The translations under genes and the position numbers were made by a program. 60,978 nt of DNA from an uncultured Actinomycetes bacterium (lineage in GTDB: Bacteria; Actinomycetota; Thermoleophilia; Miltoncostaeales; Miltoncostaeaceae). The notes below the pieces were generated by a model, which was not told the DNA's origin, did no database searches, and saw only the letters and a list, made by a program, of their open reading frames with translations. Below are positions 22,346 through 32,745 of the stretch, one piece after another. Position 1 is the stretch's first letter. Each line of letters opens with the position of its first letter. Location: NCBI GenBank assembly GCA_903896045.1, contig CAITWD010000004.1:1-60978 (forward strand), written 5' to 3'.

Positions 22346-22816
22346 ATGCCACGTCGCGCAATCATCACAAATCGTCCGCTTGATCCGGACCCCGTCTACA
22401 ACAGCCCATTGGTGACACAGCTCATCAACAAGGTGTTAAAAGACGGCAAGAAGTCAACCGCAGAGCGCATCGTGTACGGCGCCCTCGACCGTATCCGTGA
22501 CCGCACCGGTCGGGATCCAGTGCAGGTCACCGAAGAGGCGATCCGCAACGTGACCCCAATGCTCGAGGTCAAGTCCCGCCGTGTGGGTGGTGCCACCTAC
22601 CAGGTGCCGATCGAGGTGCAGGCCCGTCGCGGTCGCACCCTCGCAGTGCGTTGGATTGTCGGATTCTCGCGTCAACGTCGTGAGAAGCAGATGAGCGAGC
22701 GCCTTGCCAATGAACTGCTCGATGCCTTGGGTTCCCAGGGTGGTGCGTTTAAGCGCAAGGATGATATTTACCGTATGGCCCAAGCGAACAAGGCGTTCGC
22801 GCACTACCGCTGGTAG
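22346..22816 (+). CDS. rpsG: 30S ribosomal protein S7
   Basis: The 156-residue protein nucleates assembly of the 30S head and lines the E site. Landmarks are [35 protein letters not shown], the beta-hairpin [14 protein letters not shown], and FAHYRW at the C-terminus. It begins 3 bases after rpsL and so is translationally coupled. A 10-bp hairpin separates it from fusA. Confidence 0.98.
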   Translation: MPRRAIITNRPLDPDPVYNSPLVTQLINKVLKDGKKSTAERIVYGALDRIRDRTGRDPVQVTEEAIRNVTPMLEVKSRRVGGATYQVPIEVQARRGRTLAVRWIVGFSRQRREKQMSERLANELLDALGSQGGAFKRKDDIYRMAQANKAFAHYRW

Positions 22817-22868
22817 CCGATCCCTCGCAGGATTGCGTTATTACGGGATACCCTTTAGCTGGAAGTGA

Positions 22869-22892
22869 CGCGTGCGCCTTTTGGCGCACGCG
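22869..22892 (+). terminator. 10-bp hairpin between rpsG and fusA
   Basis: CGCGTGCGCC (22869-22878) pairs perfectly with 22883-22892 around a TTTT loop, 26 bases before the fusA start and just ahead of its AAGGAG. No T tract follows, so attenuation, processing or control of fusA translation are all possible. Confidence 0.5.
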
Positions 22893-22918
22893 CGAGATGA
22901 GACGTAAGGAGATCACTC

Positions 22919-25018
22919 TTGTCGACGGCGATGAAACGCGTACCGCTTGAACGGGTGCGCAATATCGGCATCATGGCCCACATTGATGCTGGTAAGACGA
23001 CCACGACGGAGCGGATTCTTTACTACACCGGTCGTGTGCACCGCATGGGCGAAGTGCATGAGGGTGGCGCCACCATGGACTGGATGGCCCAAGAGCAAGA
23101 GCGCGGTATCACGATCACCAGCGCTGCGACCACCTGTTTCTGGGATGACCACCGCATCAACATCATTGATACCCCGGGTCACGTTGACTTCACAATCGAG
23201 GTCGAACGTTCCCTGCGCGTGCTCGACGGCGCCGTCGCCTTATTCGACTCAGTGGCTGGTGTGGAGCCGCAGAGTGAGACGGTGTGGCGCCAGGCCGACC
23301 GATACGGCGTTCCGCGCATTGCGTATGTGAACAAGATGGACCGGATCGGCGCGGACTTTGAAAAAGCTGTCGCAACGATGATCGACCGTCTTGGCGCAAA
23401 CGCCATCCCGATTCAGTTGCCGATCGGCGCCGAGTCAGAGTTCCTCGGATTGATCGACCTCGTGCAGATGGAAGCGATCATCTACACCGACGACCTTGGC
23501 ACAGTGCAGGAAAAGTCCAGTGTGCCGGCCGAGTATGCCGACGCCGCCGCTGCTGCCCGCGACAAGCTCGTTGAGGCAGTTGCCGACAGTGACGATACCT
23601 TGGCCGAGGCCTACCTCGAGGGTGAAGAAATCAGCCCAGAGCGTTTGGCAGCAGCACTGCGTTTGGCGGTGTTGAACGCCACGGTCACGCCGGTCTTGTG
23701 TGGATCATCGTTTAAGAACAAGGGCGTCCAACCGCTGCTTGACGCAGTGGTCGCCTACCTCCCATCACCGCTCGATGTCCCTCCAGCGGAGGGTATCGTT
23801 CCGGGGTACGAGGATGATCCTGTGTTTCGTGAGTCGAGCGAGACCGTGCCATTTGCCGCGCTTGCCTTCAAGGTGATGAGCGACCCATATGTCGGTCGCT
23901 TGACCTACCTTCGCGTCTATTCCGGATCGCTGCAGACGGGTGCCGGAGTCGTCAATGCGACCAAGGACCGCAAGGAGCGCGTCGGTCGTCTTTTGATGAT
24001 GCATGCGAACCATCGCGAAGATGTCGATTCCGTCATGGCAGGAGACATCGTTGCCGCAGTGGGGCTGAAGAGCACCACGACCGGTGACACGTTGTGTGAC
24101 CCCAATGCACAGATCATTCTCGAGCAGATGGTCTTCCCTGAGCCGGTGATTGGTTTGGCAATCGAGCCAAAGACCAAGCAGGACCAGGAGAAGCTCTCTG
24201 TGGCGCTCGGTCGTCTGTCTGATGAGGATCCAACATTCCGTGTGCGGACCGATGAGGAAACCGGCCAGACCGTGATTTCCGGAATGGGTGAGTTGCACCT
24301 GGAAATCATTGTTGACCGTTTGATGCGTGAGTTCAGCGTGGACGCAAACGTGGGTGCCCCGCAGGTTGCCTACCGTGAGACCGTCCGCAAGCGGGTCGAG
24401 AAGGTGGAGGGCAAGTTCGTCCGCCAGACCGGTGGTCGGGGTCAGTTTGGTCACGTCTACATTGCGATCGAGCCCAACGAGTCCGGAAAGGGCTACGAGT
24501 TTGAAAGCAAGATTGTCGGTGGCTCGATCCCAAAGGAATATGTGCCTGCGGTCGATGCAGGTATCCGCGAAGCCCTCGAGGGTGGTGTGGTTGCCGGGTA
24601 TCCAATCGTCGACGTGAAGGTGCAACTGATCGATGGTTCCTACCACGACGTGGACTCATCCGAAATGGCCTTTAAGATCGCCGGATCCATGGCGCTCAAG
24701 GAAGCCGTCAAGCGGGCGTCTCCGACATTGCTCGAGCCGATGATGGCTGTGGAAGTGGTGTCGCCGAAGGAATTTGTCGGAACGGTCGTGGGTGACCTCA
24801 ACCGTCGCCGAGGACGTATCGGTGGCACCGAGCCACGCATGGGCGGCCTTGAGGTGGTCAACGCGACGGTGCCGCTCTCTGAGATGTTCGGATACGCGAC
24901 CTCGGTCCGTTCCGCCACACAGGGACGCGCAACCTTCACGATGCAGTTTGAGAACTACGCTGATGTGCCGGCACACGTTGCGGCAGAGGTGCAGTCGAAG
25001 GCAGGTTCTCGCTCGTAG
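22919..25018 (+). CDS. fusA: elongation factor G
   Basis: EF-G is the GTPase that drives translocation. The 699-residue protein has the P loop AHIDAGKTT (20-28), switch II region DTPGHVDFT and NKMD in the G domain. Domains II-V follow, with [15 protein letters not shown] near the front and the domain IV loop region [10 protein letters not shown]. The start is TTG with AAGGAG at 7 bases; an ATG four codons later is the alternative. The usual downstream gene, tuf, is displaced by a convergent oxidoreductase gene. Confidence 0.97.
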   Translation: MSTAMKRVPLERVRNIGIMAHIDAGKTTTTERILYYTGRVHRMGEVHEGGATMDWMAQEQERGITITSAATTCFWDDHRINIIDTPGHVDFTIEVERSLRVLDGAVALFDSVAGVEPQSETVWRQADRYGVPRIAYVNKMDRIGADFEKAVATMIDRLGANAIPIQLPIGAESEFLGLIDLVQMEAIIYTDDLGTVQEKSSVPAEYADAAAAARDKLVEAVADSDDTLAEAYLEGEEISPERLAAALRLAVLNATVTPVLCGSSFKNKGVQPLLDAVVAYLPSPLDVPPAEGIVPGYEDDPVFRESSETVPFAALAFKVMSDPYVGRLTYLRVYSGSLQTGAGVVNATKDRKERVGRLLMMHANHREDVDSVMAGDIVAAVGLKSTTTGDTLCDPNAQIILEQMVFPEPVIGLAIEPKTKQDQEKLSVALGRLSDEDPTFRVRTDEETGQTVISGMGELHLEIIVDRLMREFSVDANVGAPQVAYRETVRKRVEKVEGKFVRQTGGRGQFGHVYIAIEPNESGKGYEFESKIVGGSIPKEYVPAVDAGIREALEGGVVAGYPIVDVKVQLIDGSYHDVDSSEMAFKIAGSMALKEAVKRASPTLLEPMMAVEVVSPKEFVGTVVGDLNRRRGRIGGTEPRMGGLEVVNATVPLSEMFGYATSVRSATQGRATFTMQFENYADVPAHVAAEVQSKAGSRS

Positions 25019-25059
25019 TTCATGCGATCGGCGGGTGACCGCCATCGATGTGGTGTTCT

Positions 25060-25089
25060 TCGGCCTGGGCGCACATGCGCTCAGGCCGA
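25060..25089. terminator. bidirectional hairpin between fusA and the FAD/Fe-S gene
   Basis: Thirteen pairs form between 25060-25072 and 25077-25089 (TCGGCCTGGGCGC against GCGCTCAGGCCGA, one G-T) with an ACAT loop. The stop codon of the minus-strand gene lies within the stem. There is no T tract on either side, yet the convergent position fits a bidirectional terminator. Confidence 0.7.
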
Positions 25090-27822
25090 GTTCGTTGCGG
25101 AGCGTTCCGTGTGGGGAAGTTGTGCGGCGAGAAGCACGGCGGGGTGGAATGTCGGCCGGTCTGCGAGATCCGCGATTTGCTGCCGGCAGGATGCCCCATG
25201 TGCAACGACGAGATCAGCGGTACGCGTGGCGGGGAGAAGTTGCATCTCGGCGATCTGTCGTGACAGATCGGGGTGCTCGTACCCAAACGCACCCGCCATG
25301 CCGCAGCATCCCGCGCCAGAGGGCGTGGCGGTGAGTTCGGGAATCATCTCGACAAGCCGATGGAGCGCGTCGCCTGCGCCATCGGCACGGGTGTGGCAAT
25401 GGCTGTGCACCACGGCAACTTCTGGGCGCGGACGCAGCCCCGGCAGCCCCCGATCGATCACAATCTGCTCAAAGGTCTGGACCGCCTCACGAATCTCACT
25501 GAGCCGCGGATCGTCGGACAGCGTGATGGCGTCATCGGTCAGCATTGACCAACACGATGGCTCGAGGGTGACGATCGGTACCCCGTGGCGTGCGAAGGGC
25601 AGGAGCTGGTCGCAGGCATGCAGGAGCTGCTCGCGTGCCCGCTCAACGCGTCCTTGCGAGAGTTGCGGGCGTCCGCAGCATCCTGGATCGACCACCCCAA
25701 CGCGTGCTCCTGTGGCGGCAAGGACCTGAAGGGCGGCCTCACCGACTTCCGGGTGCAGATAGCGTGTGAATGTGTCGGCCATGATCACGACATCAACGGT
25801 TGCGGGATCCGCGGGTGTGAACTTCCACGGTGCGACGGGCGCTGGCACCGGGCGTCCGAGCACGCGGCTGGCAATGCGTGCCCCATGACCGGCGATCCGG
25901 GGAGTCATGGCACCGATTCGCAAGAGCTGGTGGGTGGCAGCGAATGCGCGTGTGCGCAGTGGAATGCCGCGTTCGGCATGCCGAGCATGCAGTGCTTCGA
26001 CCTTCATTCGCGACATATCGACCGATGCGGGGCATTCTGACGCGCATGCTTTACAGCCCAAACATAGACTCAGCGCCTCGTGGAGCCCATCATCGGCAAG
26101 CCCACCGTCAAGGCGACCCTCGATTGCGCTCCGGAGCAGATTGGCGCGTCCGCGCGTGGAGTGGCGTTCATCACCCAGCGCGTGAAAACTTGGACACATC
26201 GCGCCCTGATGACTCCGACACGCTCCATTCCCGTTGCATGCCTCCACTGCCCGCGTGAAGCCGCCGCTGTCGGCGAACGACACCGAGCTCAAGATTTCTG
26301 TGCGGACGGGTGCTTCGAAAATACGGAGCCCCGAGTCAAGCGGCTCAGGATTGATCAGCACCCCCGGGTTTAAGAGCCCATGAGGGTCAAGTGCGTGTTT
26401 GAGATCCTCGAACGCGCGCATGGTGGCTGCCGGGTACATCCGGCGCAAGAGCTCGCCGCGCAGCCGTCCATCCCCATGTTCCCCCGAAAGTGACCCCTCA
26501 TAACTCACCACAAGGTCGGCAACCGATTCTGCGAGGCGCCGCAGTTGCGCGACGGCACCCGGCGCCCGTAAGTCGATTAAGGGGCGAATATGCAGACAGC
26601 CGACACTTGCATGCCCGTACCAGACTGCAGGCAGCCCCTCCTCAGCAAGGAGCGCGCGCACATCGTGTGCAAACGCGGCCAGATGCATTGGGGGAACAGC
26701 TGGGTCTTCGATGACCGGAAGAGGTTTGGCATCAGGGGAGGGGGCGGGCTGGCCGACGAGCCCTTCGCCACGCAGTGCGCGGGCGATCCCTGCACGCCGG
26801 ACCGCCCAAATCGCCTGTTGGGCAGGCAGATCGCGCACGGTGTGCGCGTCGGGCATCTGGGCGAGTGCGTGATGCACCTCATCCTCGGATCCGCTGTACT
26901 CGACAACAAGGAGTGCCCCGAGGCCACGGCCAAAGTCGGTGAGCCCAGCGGTGATGGGCGCCCGGTTTGCCGGGTCCAGCATTGCAGCATCCATGAGCTC
27001 AATCGCCGACGGGCGTGAGCTGAGTATGTCGGTGACCGCACCGAGTGCCGATGCCACGTCGGCAAACCCCACAAGCGCGAGCCCACGTGTCTCGGGAATC
27101 GGCACCAGCCCGACCCGTGCTCCGCACATCAATCCCAGCGTGCCTTCGGATCCGCAGAACAGACGCGGCCAATCTGGCGACTCGCCATTGAGTGCATCGA
27201 GGTTGTACCCCGAGACGCGCCGCAGAAGCGTTGGCCCTGACCAGGCAGCACCGAGTGGTTGGCATGCCGCCAGCTGCACGGGCACCGTACCCCCTCGCCG
27301 GAGCGTCGTCCGCGTGCCATCGGCCAGGATCACATCGAGTTCAAGGACGTGGTCTGCGGTGAGCCCGTAGACAATCGATCTGGCCCCAGCGGAGTTGTTG
27401 CCGATCATTCCACCGAGTGTCGCCCGGTTTGCCGTTGCGACATCGGGACCAAACATCAGCCCATGTGCCGCGGCGCGACGGTTGAGATCATCGAGCACCA
27501 CACCTGGTCCAATGAGCGCAGTGTGTGATTCCGGATCGATCTCGCAGGTGTTCAGCGCAGAGGAATCGATGACCAATCCGGTCCCGACAGACTGTCCCGC
27601 GAGGCTCGTTCCCGCCCCTCTGATGGTAATCGGCACTCCGCATTGGCCTGCAATGGTCATTGCTGCGTGCAGATCGTCACTTATTTTTGCCTGCAATACC
27701 GCGGCTGGACGCCGCCGAAACAGGCTTGCATCGCTCGAGTAGACCTCGCGAGTTGCCGTGTCATTGCGCAGAACACCCGCTATTTCGGGGGTTAGACGTC
27801 CGATCAGATCATCTACGCTCAT
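25081..27822 (-). CDS. FAD-linked oxidase / 4Fe-4S / CCG-domain fusion oxidoreductase
   Basis: This 913-residue flavoprotein resembles YdiJ-type D-2-hydroxyacid dehydrogenases. Residues about 35-235 form a PCMH-type FAD domain (RGAGTSLAGQ at 68-77, GNNSAG at 141-146, GSEGTLG). A C-terminal FAD-oxidase domain ends with SGEHGDG (446-452). Next comes a ferredoxin-like region with C529, C535, C543 and CLGCKACASECP (587-598), then two CCG cysteine-rich repeats (715-716 and 839-840). Such proteins oxidise lactate, glycolate or 2-hydroxyglutarate and pass electrons to a quinone or cytochrome; the substrate cannot be read here. It splits fusA from tuf, on the opposite strand. Confidence 0.88.
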   Translation of the reverse strand: MSVDDLIGRLTPEIAGVLRNDTATREVYSSDASLFRRRPAAVLQAKISDDLHAAMTIAGQCGVPITIRGAGTSLAGQSVGTGLVIDSSALNTCEIDPESHTALIGPGVVLDDLNRRAAAHGLMFGPDVATANRATLGGMIGNNSAGARSIVYGLTADHVLELDVILADGTRTTLRRGGTVPVQLAACQPLGAAWSGPTLLRRVSGYNLDALNGESPDWPRLFCGSEGTLGLMCGARVGLVPIPETRGLALVGFADVASALGAVTDILSSRPSAIELMDAAMLDPANRAPITAGLTDFGRGLGALLVVEYSGSEDEVHHALAQMPDAHTVRDLPAQQAIWAVRRAGIARALRGEGLVGQPAPSPDAKPLPVIEDPAVPPMHLAAFAHDVRALLAEEGLPAVWYGHASVGCLHIRPLIDLRAPGAVAQLRRLAESVADLVVSYEGSLSGEHGDGRLRGELLRRMYPAATMRAFEDLKHALDPHGLLNPGVLINPEPLDSGLRIFEAPVRTEILSSVSFADSGGFTRAVEACNGNGACRSHQGAMCPSFHALGDERHSTRGRANLLRSAIEGRLDGGLADDGLHEALSLCLGCKACASECPASVDMSRMKVEALHARHAERGIPLRTRAFAATHQLLRIGAMTPRIAGHGARIASRVLGRPVPAPVAPWKFTPADPATVDVVIMADTFTRYLHPEVGEAALQVLAATGARVGVVDPGCCGRPQLSQGRVERAREQLLHACDQLLPFARHGVPIVTLEPSCWSMLTDDAITLSDDPRLSEIREAVQTFEQIVIDRGLPGLRPRPEVAVVHSHCHTRADGAGDALHRLVEMIPELTATPSGAGCCGMAGAFGYEHPDLSRQIAEMQLLPATRTADLVVAHGASCRQQIADLADRPTFHPAVLLAAQLPHTERSATNSA

Positions 27823-27828
27823 ATTGCG

Positions 27829-27834
27829 ATGCTA
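27829..27834 (-). promoter_or_regulatory. -10 hexamer TAGCAT, leaderless promoter of the FAD/Fe-S gene
   Basis: On the minus strand TAGCAT is followed by exactly six bases (CGCAAT) and then the ATG at 27822. No ribosome-binding site precedes the ATG. This spacing predicts a transcript beginning at the start codon. Confidence 0.55.
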
Positions 27835-27888
27835 GCGATGTTGAGCGGCCGATCTCTATCGGTCTTCGCACCAAGGTCCATCTGGGCC

Positions 27889-27917
27889 TTGCGGCTGCGT
27901 GCGCCCCTCGCTACTCT
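27889..27917 (+). promoter_or_regulatory. tuf: sigma-A-type promoter of tuf
   Basis: TTGCGG (27889-27894), a 17-base spacer and TACTCT (27912-27917) form the best two-part promoter seen in the window. Transcription would start near 27924, leaving a leader of about 130 bases before tuf. It gives tuf its own promoter, needed because a convergent gene separates it from fusA. Confidence 0.6.
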
Positions 27918-28056
27918 TCTCTGGCTCTAATGAGCACCCCTGGTTTCACCTGCGCGCTTTTGGGCGCGCGATCTCTGCCAGGGCTTTCAATCTGTGGTCC
28001 GGAAGCTACGCCTTGCGGATGGTCCGCTTGGCACGAGTGCCTGACAGGAGTGTTTG

Positions 28057-29247
28057 ATGGCCAAAGAGAAGTTCGATAGGTCTAAGCCCCACGTGAATGT
28101 GGGCACAATTGGCCACGTCGATCATGGTAAGACCACACTTACTGCGGCCATCACCAAGGTGCTCAATGAGCGCAGTGGTACTGGCTCCTTTGTGGCATAT
28201 GACGAGATCGACAAGGCCCCCGAAGAGCGCGAGCGCGGTATTACCATCGCGACTGCGCACGTCGAGTACGAGACCGACAACCGACACTACGCACACGTCG
28301 ACTGTCCTGGTCACGCTGACTACATCAAGAATATGATCACCGGTGCTGCGCAGATGGACGGCGCAATCCTGGTGGTATCGGCTGCTGATGGACCAATGCC
28401 CCAGACGCGTGAGCACATTCTGCTTGCCCGCCAGGTCGGTGTCCCATCGATCGTCGTGTTCTTGAACAAGGCCGACATGGTCGATGACCCAGAGTTGCTT
28501 GAGCTCGTCGAGCTCGAGGTCCGCGAATTGTTGTCGGCATACGAATTCCCAGGCGACGATGTCCCTGTCATTGCCGGTTCCGCGCTGAATGCGCTGAACG
28601 GTGACGCGGATGCGGCTGCGAAGATCCTTGAGTTGATGGATGCAGTCGACGCCTACATCGAAGAGCCAGTACGTCAGACGGACCTTCCGTTCTTGATGCC
28701 GGTTGAAGATGTGTTCTCGATCACTGGTCGTGGAACCGTCGCGACTGGTCGTATCGAGCGCGGTATCGTCCACGTCGGTGACACCATCGAGATCGTCGGC
28801 ATCAAAGAGGCGACCGAGAGCACCGTGGTCACAGGTGTGGAAATGTTCCGCAAGCTCCTCGACGAGGGTCGCGCGGGAGACAACGTTGGCTGTCTGCTTC
28901 GTGGTGTCAAGCGTGAAGACATCGAGCGTGGTCAGGTCTTGGCTGCTCCGAAGTCGATTACGCCGCACACCAAGTACCTCGCAAGCGTGTACGTATTGAG
29001 CAAGGACGAAGGTGGACGTCACACGCCATTCTTTGATGGCTATCGTCCGCAGTTCTACTTCCGTACGACCGACGTGACCGGTGTCTGCACACTGCAAGAG
29101 GGTGTGGAGATGGTTATGCCGGGCGACAACGCTGAAATGACGATTGAGCTGATTCAGCCCATCGCCATGGAAGAGGGTCTGCGTTTCGCCATCCGTGAGG
29201 GTGGACGTACCGTGGGCGCTGGCGTCGTCGGCAAGATTCTTCAGTAG
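28057..29247 (+). CDS. tuf: elongation factor Tu
   Basis: EF-Tu delivers aminoacyl-tRNA to the ribosome. The 396-residue protein starts [16 protein letters not shown], with GHVDHGKTT (19-27), the switch [10 protein letters not shown] and the guanine-specificity NKADMVDD. Domains II and III are full length, ending VVGKILQ. The ATG at 28057 has CAGGAG upstream; a TTG one codon earlier is not preferred. A strong terminator follows. Confidence 0.98.
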   Translation: MAKEKFDRSKPHVNVGTIGHVDHGKTTLTAAITKVLNERSGTGSFVAYDEIDKAPEERERGITIATAHVEYETDNRHYAHVDCPGHADYIKNMITGAAQMDGAILVVSAADGPMPQTREHILLARQVGVPSIVVFLNKADMVDDPELLELVELEVRELLSAYEFPGDDVPVIAGSALNALNGDADAAAKILELMDAVDAYIEEPVRQTDLPFLMPVEDVFSITGRGTVATGRIERGIVHVGDTIEIVGIKEATESTVVTGVEMFRKLLDEGRAGDNVGCLLRGVKREDIERGQVLAAPKSITPHTKYLASVYVLSKDEGGRHTPFFDGYRPQFYFRTTDVTGVCTLQEGVEMVMPGDNAEMTIELIQPIAMEEGLRFAIREGGRTVGAGVVGKILQ

Positions 29248-29265
29248 TACAGCGAGTAGGTCATA

Positions 29266-29301
29266 CCCCGCCGCGCCCCATTTCGGGCACGGCGGGGTTT
29301 T
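29266..29301 (+). terminator. intrinsic terminator after tuf
   Basis: CCCCGCCG (29266-29273) pairs with CGGCGGGG (29290-29297), an inner GCCC/GGGC adds four pairs, and TTTTCT follows. This is the clearest Rho-independent terminator in the window, yet rpsJ starts only 24 bases later. Confidence 0.85.
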
Positions 29302-29324
29302 CTATCCCTTGAGAAGGGCAGAGC

Positions 29325-29633
29325 GTGCAGCAGAACAAAATCAGGATTCGGCTTAAGGCCTACGATCACGAGCAGATCGACCGCAGCGCAGCGTCCATCG
29401 TTGAGACAGCGCAACGTTCCGGTGCGACCATTTCGGGTCCAGTGCCACTGCCGACCGAATGCAATCGCTACTGCGTCATCAAGGGTCCGTTTAAGGACAA
29501 GGACTCTCGCGAGCACTTCGAGATCCGTACCCACAAGCGGCTCATTGACATTTATTCACCGACCCCGAAGACCGTTGACTCGCTCATGCGACTCGATCTT
29601 CCGGCCGGTGTTGACATCGAAATTAAGGCGTAA
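29325..29633 (+). CDS. rpsJ: 30S ribosomal protein S10
   Basis: S10 joins the 30S head and also serves as NusE in antitermination complexes. The 102-residue protein carries [24 protein letters not shown] and [14 protein letters not shown]. The GTG start has GAGAAGGG upstream. It begins the S10 cluster, but no promoter fits between the tuf terminator and this start, so readthrough or a promoter inside tuf is needed. Confidence 0.97.
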   Translation: MQQNKIRIRLKAYDHEQIDRSAASIVETAQRSGATISGPVPLPTECNRYCVIKGPFKDKDSREHFEIRTHKRLIDIYSPTPKTVDSLMRLDLPAGVDIEIKA

Positions 29634-29642
29634 CAGCAGCGC

Positions 29643-30263
29643 ATGCCGGCAATTATTGGACGCAAATTGGGGATGACCCAGATCTTCGCTGAGGACGGCG
29701 CCCGCGTGACGCTGACCGTGGTTGAAGCTGGTCCGTGCCCGGTGACCCAGGTCAAGACCAACGAGACCGATGGGTACGAGGCTGTGCAGCTTGGCTTTGG
29801 TGATGTTCGCCCGAAGCTGCTCAACAAGCCGAAGCTTGGCCACCTGCGCAAGGCATCTGCCCCGCCGGTCCGCCACTTGCATGAGTTTTCGCCGAATGAA
29901 GTTGGCGAGGGTCTCAATGTCGGTGATGTAGTGACCGTCGCAAACTTTATCCCTGGTGAAATCGTCAAGGTGACGGGTACCAGCAAGGGTAAGGGCTTCG
30001 CGGGAACGATTAAGCGTCACAACTTTGCCAGCGGTCCGAAGTCACATGGTTCGCACAATGTCCGCGGTCCAGGATCGATTGGTGCATCCGCCTATCCTTC
30101 CCACGTGTTCAAGGGCGTGCGTATGGCCGGCCACATGGGCGCCCGCCAGGTCACTCAGCGCGGCCTGCAAGTTGTCGGTAGCGATCCAGAGCGCAACCTT
30201 CTGCTCATCAAGGGCCCTGTGCCTGGTGCGCGGAACGGCATTGTGATTGTGAGGCCCGCATGA
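29643..30263 (+). CDS. rplC: 50S ribosomal protein L3
   Basis: L3 starts 50S assembly and reaches the peptidyl-transferase centre. The 206-residue protein begins MPAIIGRKLGMTQIF and contains GTSKGKGFAGTIKRHNF, the loop that approaches the active site, followed by GPKSHGSHNVRGPGSIG. It starts 9 bases after rpsJ, and its stop overlaps the rplD start by 4 bases. Confidence 0.97.
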   Translation: MPAIIGRKLGMTQIFAEDGARVTLTVVEAGPCPVTQVKTNETDGYEAVQLGFGDVRPKLLNKPKLGHLRKASAPPVRHLHEFSPNEVGEGLNVGDVVTVANFIPGEIVKVTGTSKGKGFAGTIKRHNFASGPKSHGSHNVRGPGSIGASAYPSHVFKGVRMAGHMGARQVTQRGLQVVGSDPERNLLLIKGPVPGARNGIVIVRPA

Positions 30264-30922
30264 GCTCATTGCAGATTCTCGGTGCGCAAGGCACCACAAC
30301 AGGCAACCTGGATTTGACTGCCGCCCTGGCAGACCAGGTCATCAAGCCACACTTGATCCACGAAGTTGTCACCCAAGAGCTCGCTGCACGTCGTAGCGGT
30401 TCGGCAAACACCAAGACGCGTGCCGATGTGCGCGGTGGTGGGGCGAAGCCGTGGAAGCAAAAGGGCACCGGCCGTGCGCGTCAAGGATCTATCCGCTCAC
30501 CGCAGTGGGTTGGTGGTGGTGTGGTCTTCGGTCCGCATCCGCGTACTTTCGGTGGCAAGGTGAACCGCAAGGTGCAGTTGCAAGCGTGGCGGGGTGCCTT
30601 AAAGGCGCACGCAGAACGCGGCACCGTTGCAGTCATCGACAGTCTGGATTGGGAAGTCCCGTCCACGAAGGCTGCCGCAGCATTCTTGTCCAAGGCCCCA
30701 GAGGCTTTGCAGGCGCGGCCGCTGTTGGTCGTCGTTGACGAGCTCGATTCGGTCGTCGCTCGTTCCTTCCGCAATCTTCGCGATGTCTACATTCTCGAAG
30801 CCTGGGAATTGGAAACCGTTGATGTCATGGCCGCGCGTAGCCTGTTGGCCGAGCGCGCAGCATGGGATCGCATGGTTGCGGTCGGCGAACCCCGTGCCGC
30901 AGCAGTGGAGGCCTCCTCATGA
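30260..30922 (+). CDS. rplD: 50S ribosomal protein L4
   Basis: L4 lines the exit tunnel and in some bacteria represses the S10 operon. The 220-residue protein has the tunnel loop TRADVRGGGAKPWKQKGTG and RQGSIRSPQWVGGGVVFGP. The C-terminal half has the RNase-E-binding-type fold seen in the family. It overlaps both neighbours by 4 bases, so translation of rplC, rplD and rplW is coupled. Confidence 0.96.
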   Translation: MSSLQILGAQGTTTGNLDLTAALADQVIKPHLIHEVVTQELAARRSGSANTKTRADVRGGGAKPWKQKGTGRARQGSIRSPQWVGGGVVFGPHPRTFGGKVNRKVQLQAWRGALKAHAERGTVAVIDSLDWEVPSTKAAAAFLSKAPEALQARPLLVVVDELDSVVARSFRNLRDVYILEAWELETVDVMAARSLLAERAAWDRMVAVGEPRAAAVEASS

Positions 30923-31224
30923 GCACCAACATTCGTGACGACATCCGCCGCGTGCTGATCGCACCGGTCGTGTCGGAGAAGAGTTTCAGTCTGGTGGAAG
31001 CGCACAACCAGTACACCTTCCGTGTCCTGGACCACGCTCACAAGACCATGATCCGCCAAGCCGTCGAAGAGCAGTTCGATGTGACGGTGACCGATGTCCG
31101 GATCGTGAATGTCCGCAGCAAGCCGAAGCGTCGTGGGGCAACCCGCGGGCGTCGGCCGGGCTGGAAGAAGGCGATCGTCGAGTTGCAGCCGGGCGACCGC
31201 ATCAATCTGTTTGAGGGTGCATAG
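30919..31224 (+). CDS. rplW: 50S ribosomal protein L23
   Basis: L23 lies at the tunnel exit and docks trigger factor and SRP. The 101-residue protein has [31 protein letters not shown] and the tail [20 protein letters not shown]. The ATG at 30919 overlaps the rplD stop (ATGA), giving the normal family length; an upstream in-frame start lies inside rplD and is rejected. Confidence 0.96.
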   Translation: MSTNIRDDIRRVLIAPVVSEKSFSLVEAHNQYTFRVLDHAHKTMIRQAVEEQFDVTVTDVRIVNVRSKPKRRGATRGRRPGWKKAIVELQPGDRINLFEGA

Positions 31225-31226
31225 GC

Positions 31227-32075
31227 ATGGGGATCAAGACCTATAAGCCGACTTCGCCGGGGCGTCGTTTCATCACGACGTCGGACTTCGAAGAAATTAC
31301 GAAGACGACCCCTGAGCGTTCGTTGCTGGAGCCTGTCAAGAAGACTGGTGGGCGCAACAACAACGGTCGGATTACGACGCGGCACATCGGTGGCGGACAC
31401 AAGCGTCGCTATCGCATCATCGACTTTAAGCGTCGCAAGGATGGCATTCCCGCCAAGGTCCACTCGATCGAGTACGACCCCAACCGGAGCGCCCGCATTG
31501 CGCTCTTGCATTACGCAGATGGCGAGAAGCGCTACATCCTCGCCCCGTTGCGTCTGCAAGTTGGCGACACGGTCTCCAGTGGCCCAGGTGCCGATATCAA
31601 GCCAGGCAACAGCCTTGCATTGCGCGATATCCCGACGGGTACCATCGTGCACAACATCGAACTTCAGATCGGCCGCGGGGGCCAGTTGGTCCGTTCGGCC
31701 GGCACCGGTGCCCAGTTGATGGCAAAGGACGGCGATTACGCGACGTTGCGGTTGCCCTCCTCGGAAATGCGCCAGATCCACCTTGAGTGCCGGGCCACCA
31801 TTGGCCAGGTCGGAAATGTCACCCATGAGAACCTGACTGGCGGTAAGGCTGGCCGGTCGCGTTGGCGCGGCGTACGTCCGACAGTTCGTGGTTCTGCCAT
31901 GAACCCGGTCGATCACCCGCATGGTGGTGGTGAGGGCAAGTCCAACTCGGGTCGTCACCCAGTGACCCCATGGGGAAAGCCCACCCATGGCTATCGCACG
32001 CGCAACAAGCGCAAGGCGAGTCAGAAGTTCATCGTCCGCGGACGCAAGCGCGGCAAGCACACGGAGGGTCGCTAA
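31227..32075 (+). CDS. rplB: 50S ribosomal protein L2
   Basis: L2 is a core protein near the peptidyl-transferase centre and an intersubunit bridge. The 282-residue protein begins with the family motif [12 protein letters not shown], then [22 protein letters not shown]. It contains the functional histidine segment [21 protein letters not shown]. It starts 2 bases after rplW and ends directly before rpsS. Confidence 0.98.
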   Translation: MGIKTYKPTSPGRRFITTSDFEEITKTTPERSLLEPVKKTGGRNNNGRITTRHIGGGHKRRYRIIDFKRRKDGIPAKVHSIEYDPNRSARIALLHYADGEKRYILAPLRLQVGDTVSSGPGADIKPGNSLALRDIPTGTIVHNIELQIGRGGQLVRSAGTGAQLMAKDGDYATLRLPSSEMRQIHLECRATIGQVGNVTHENLTGGKAGRSRWRGVRPTVRGSAMNPVDHPHGGGEGKSNSGRHPVTPWGKPTHGYRTRNKRKASQKFIVRGRKRGKHTEGR

Positions 32076-32357
32076 ATGGGGCGTAGCCTCAAGAAGGGGC
32101 CGTTCGTTCAAGATCGGCTTATGCAACGGATTGACACAATGAACGTCGCCGGTGAGAAGAAGATGATTCGCACTTGGTCGCGTTCGTCGACAATCTTTCC
32201 AGAGATGGTTGGCCACACGATCGCCGTGCATGACGGCCGTCGCCATGTGCCGGTCTTTGTCTCTGAGAGCATGGTCGGCCACAAGCTTGGTGAGTTTGCA
32301 CCGACCCGTACCTACCGTGGCCACGTCGGCTCCGACCGCACGTCGAAGATGCGCTGA
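32076..32357 (+). CDS. rpsS: 30S ribosomal protein S19
   Basis: The 93-residue S19 of the 30S head starts [16 protein letters not shown]. It contains [24 protein letters not shown] in two adjoining parts, and [14 protein letters not shown]. Its ATG directly follows the rplB stop, and its stop shares bases with the rplV start (TGATG). Confidence 0.97.
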   Translation: MGRSLKKGPFVQDRLMQRIDTMNVAGEKKMIRTWSRSSTIFPEMVGHTIAVHDGRRHVPVFVSESMVGHKLGEFAPTRTYRGHVGSDRTSKMR

Positions 32358-32740
32358 TGGCGACTGCAACGGAAAAGACACACGTCACCGCGACAGCCAA
32401 GTATGTGCGGACCTCTGCACGTAAGGCCCGTCTGGTTGCCGACATCGTTCGCGGCAAGTCGGTGGTTCAAGCGCAAGCTATTCTGGCGTACGACACCCAC
32501 GCTGCTGCAGAGCACGTGCGCAAGGTGTTGCAGTCCGCAATGGCGAATGCCGATCACAACGCCGGCCTTTCCATCCAGGACTTGGTGTTGGCTCGCGTGA
32601 CCGTGGATGAGGGCCCGACAATTCAGCGTTTTCGGCCCCGTGCCCAGGGACGTGCCACACCAATTCGCAAGCGCACCTGTCACATCACAATCGGACTTGC
32701 TCCCTCGGGTGCCCGTTCCGCCGGTTCGCGAGGAGAGTAG
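32357..32740 (+). CDS. rplV: 50S ribosomal protein L22
   Basis: L22 spans the 50S subunit and contributes the tunnel hairpin where macrolides act. In 127 residues it has [20 protein letters not shown] and the loop segment [19 protein letters not shown]. It overlaps the rpsS stop. The C-terminal [11 protein letters not shown] is a short variable tail. Confidence 0.97.
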   Translation: MATATEKTHVTATAKYVRTSARKARLVADIVRGKSVVQAQAILAYDTHAAAEHVRKVLQSAMANADHNAGLSIQDLVLARVTVDEGPTIQRFRPRAQGRATPIRKRTCHITIGLAPSGARSAGSRGE

Positions 32741-32745
32741 GCACA

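Noticed and set aside
28006-29097. 363-codon minus-strand frame opposite tuf
   Set aside because: Antisense shadow of tuf; His- and Asp-rich product without domains.
31038-32381. 447-codon minus-strand frame opposite rplW-rplB-rpsS
   Set aside because: It covers several well-supported ribosomal genes antisense and has no family features.
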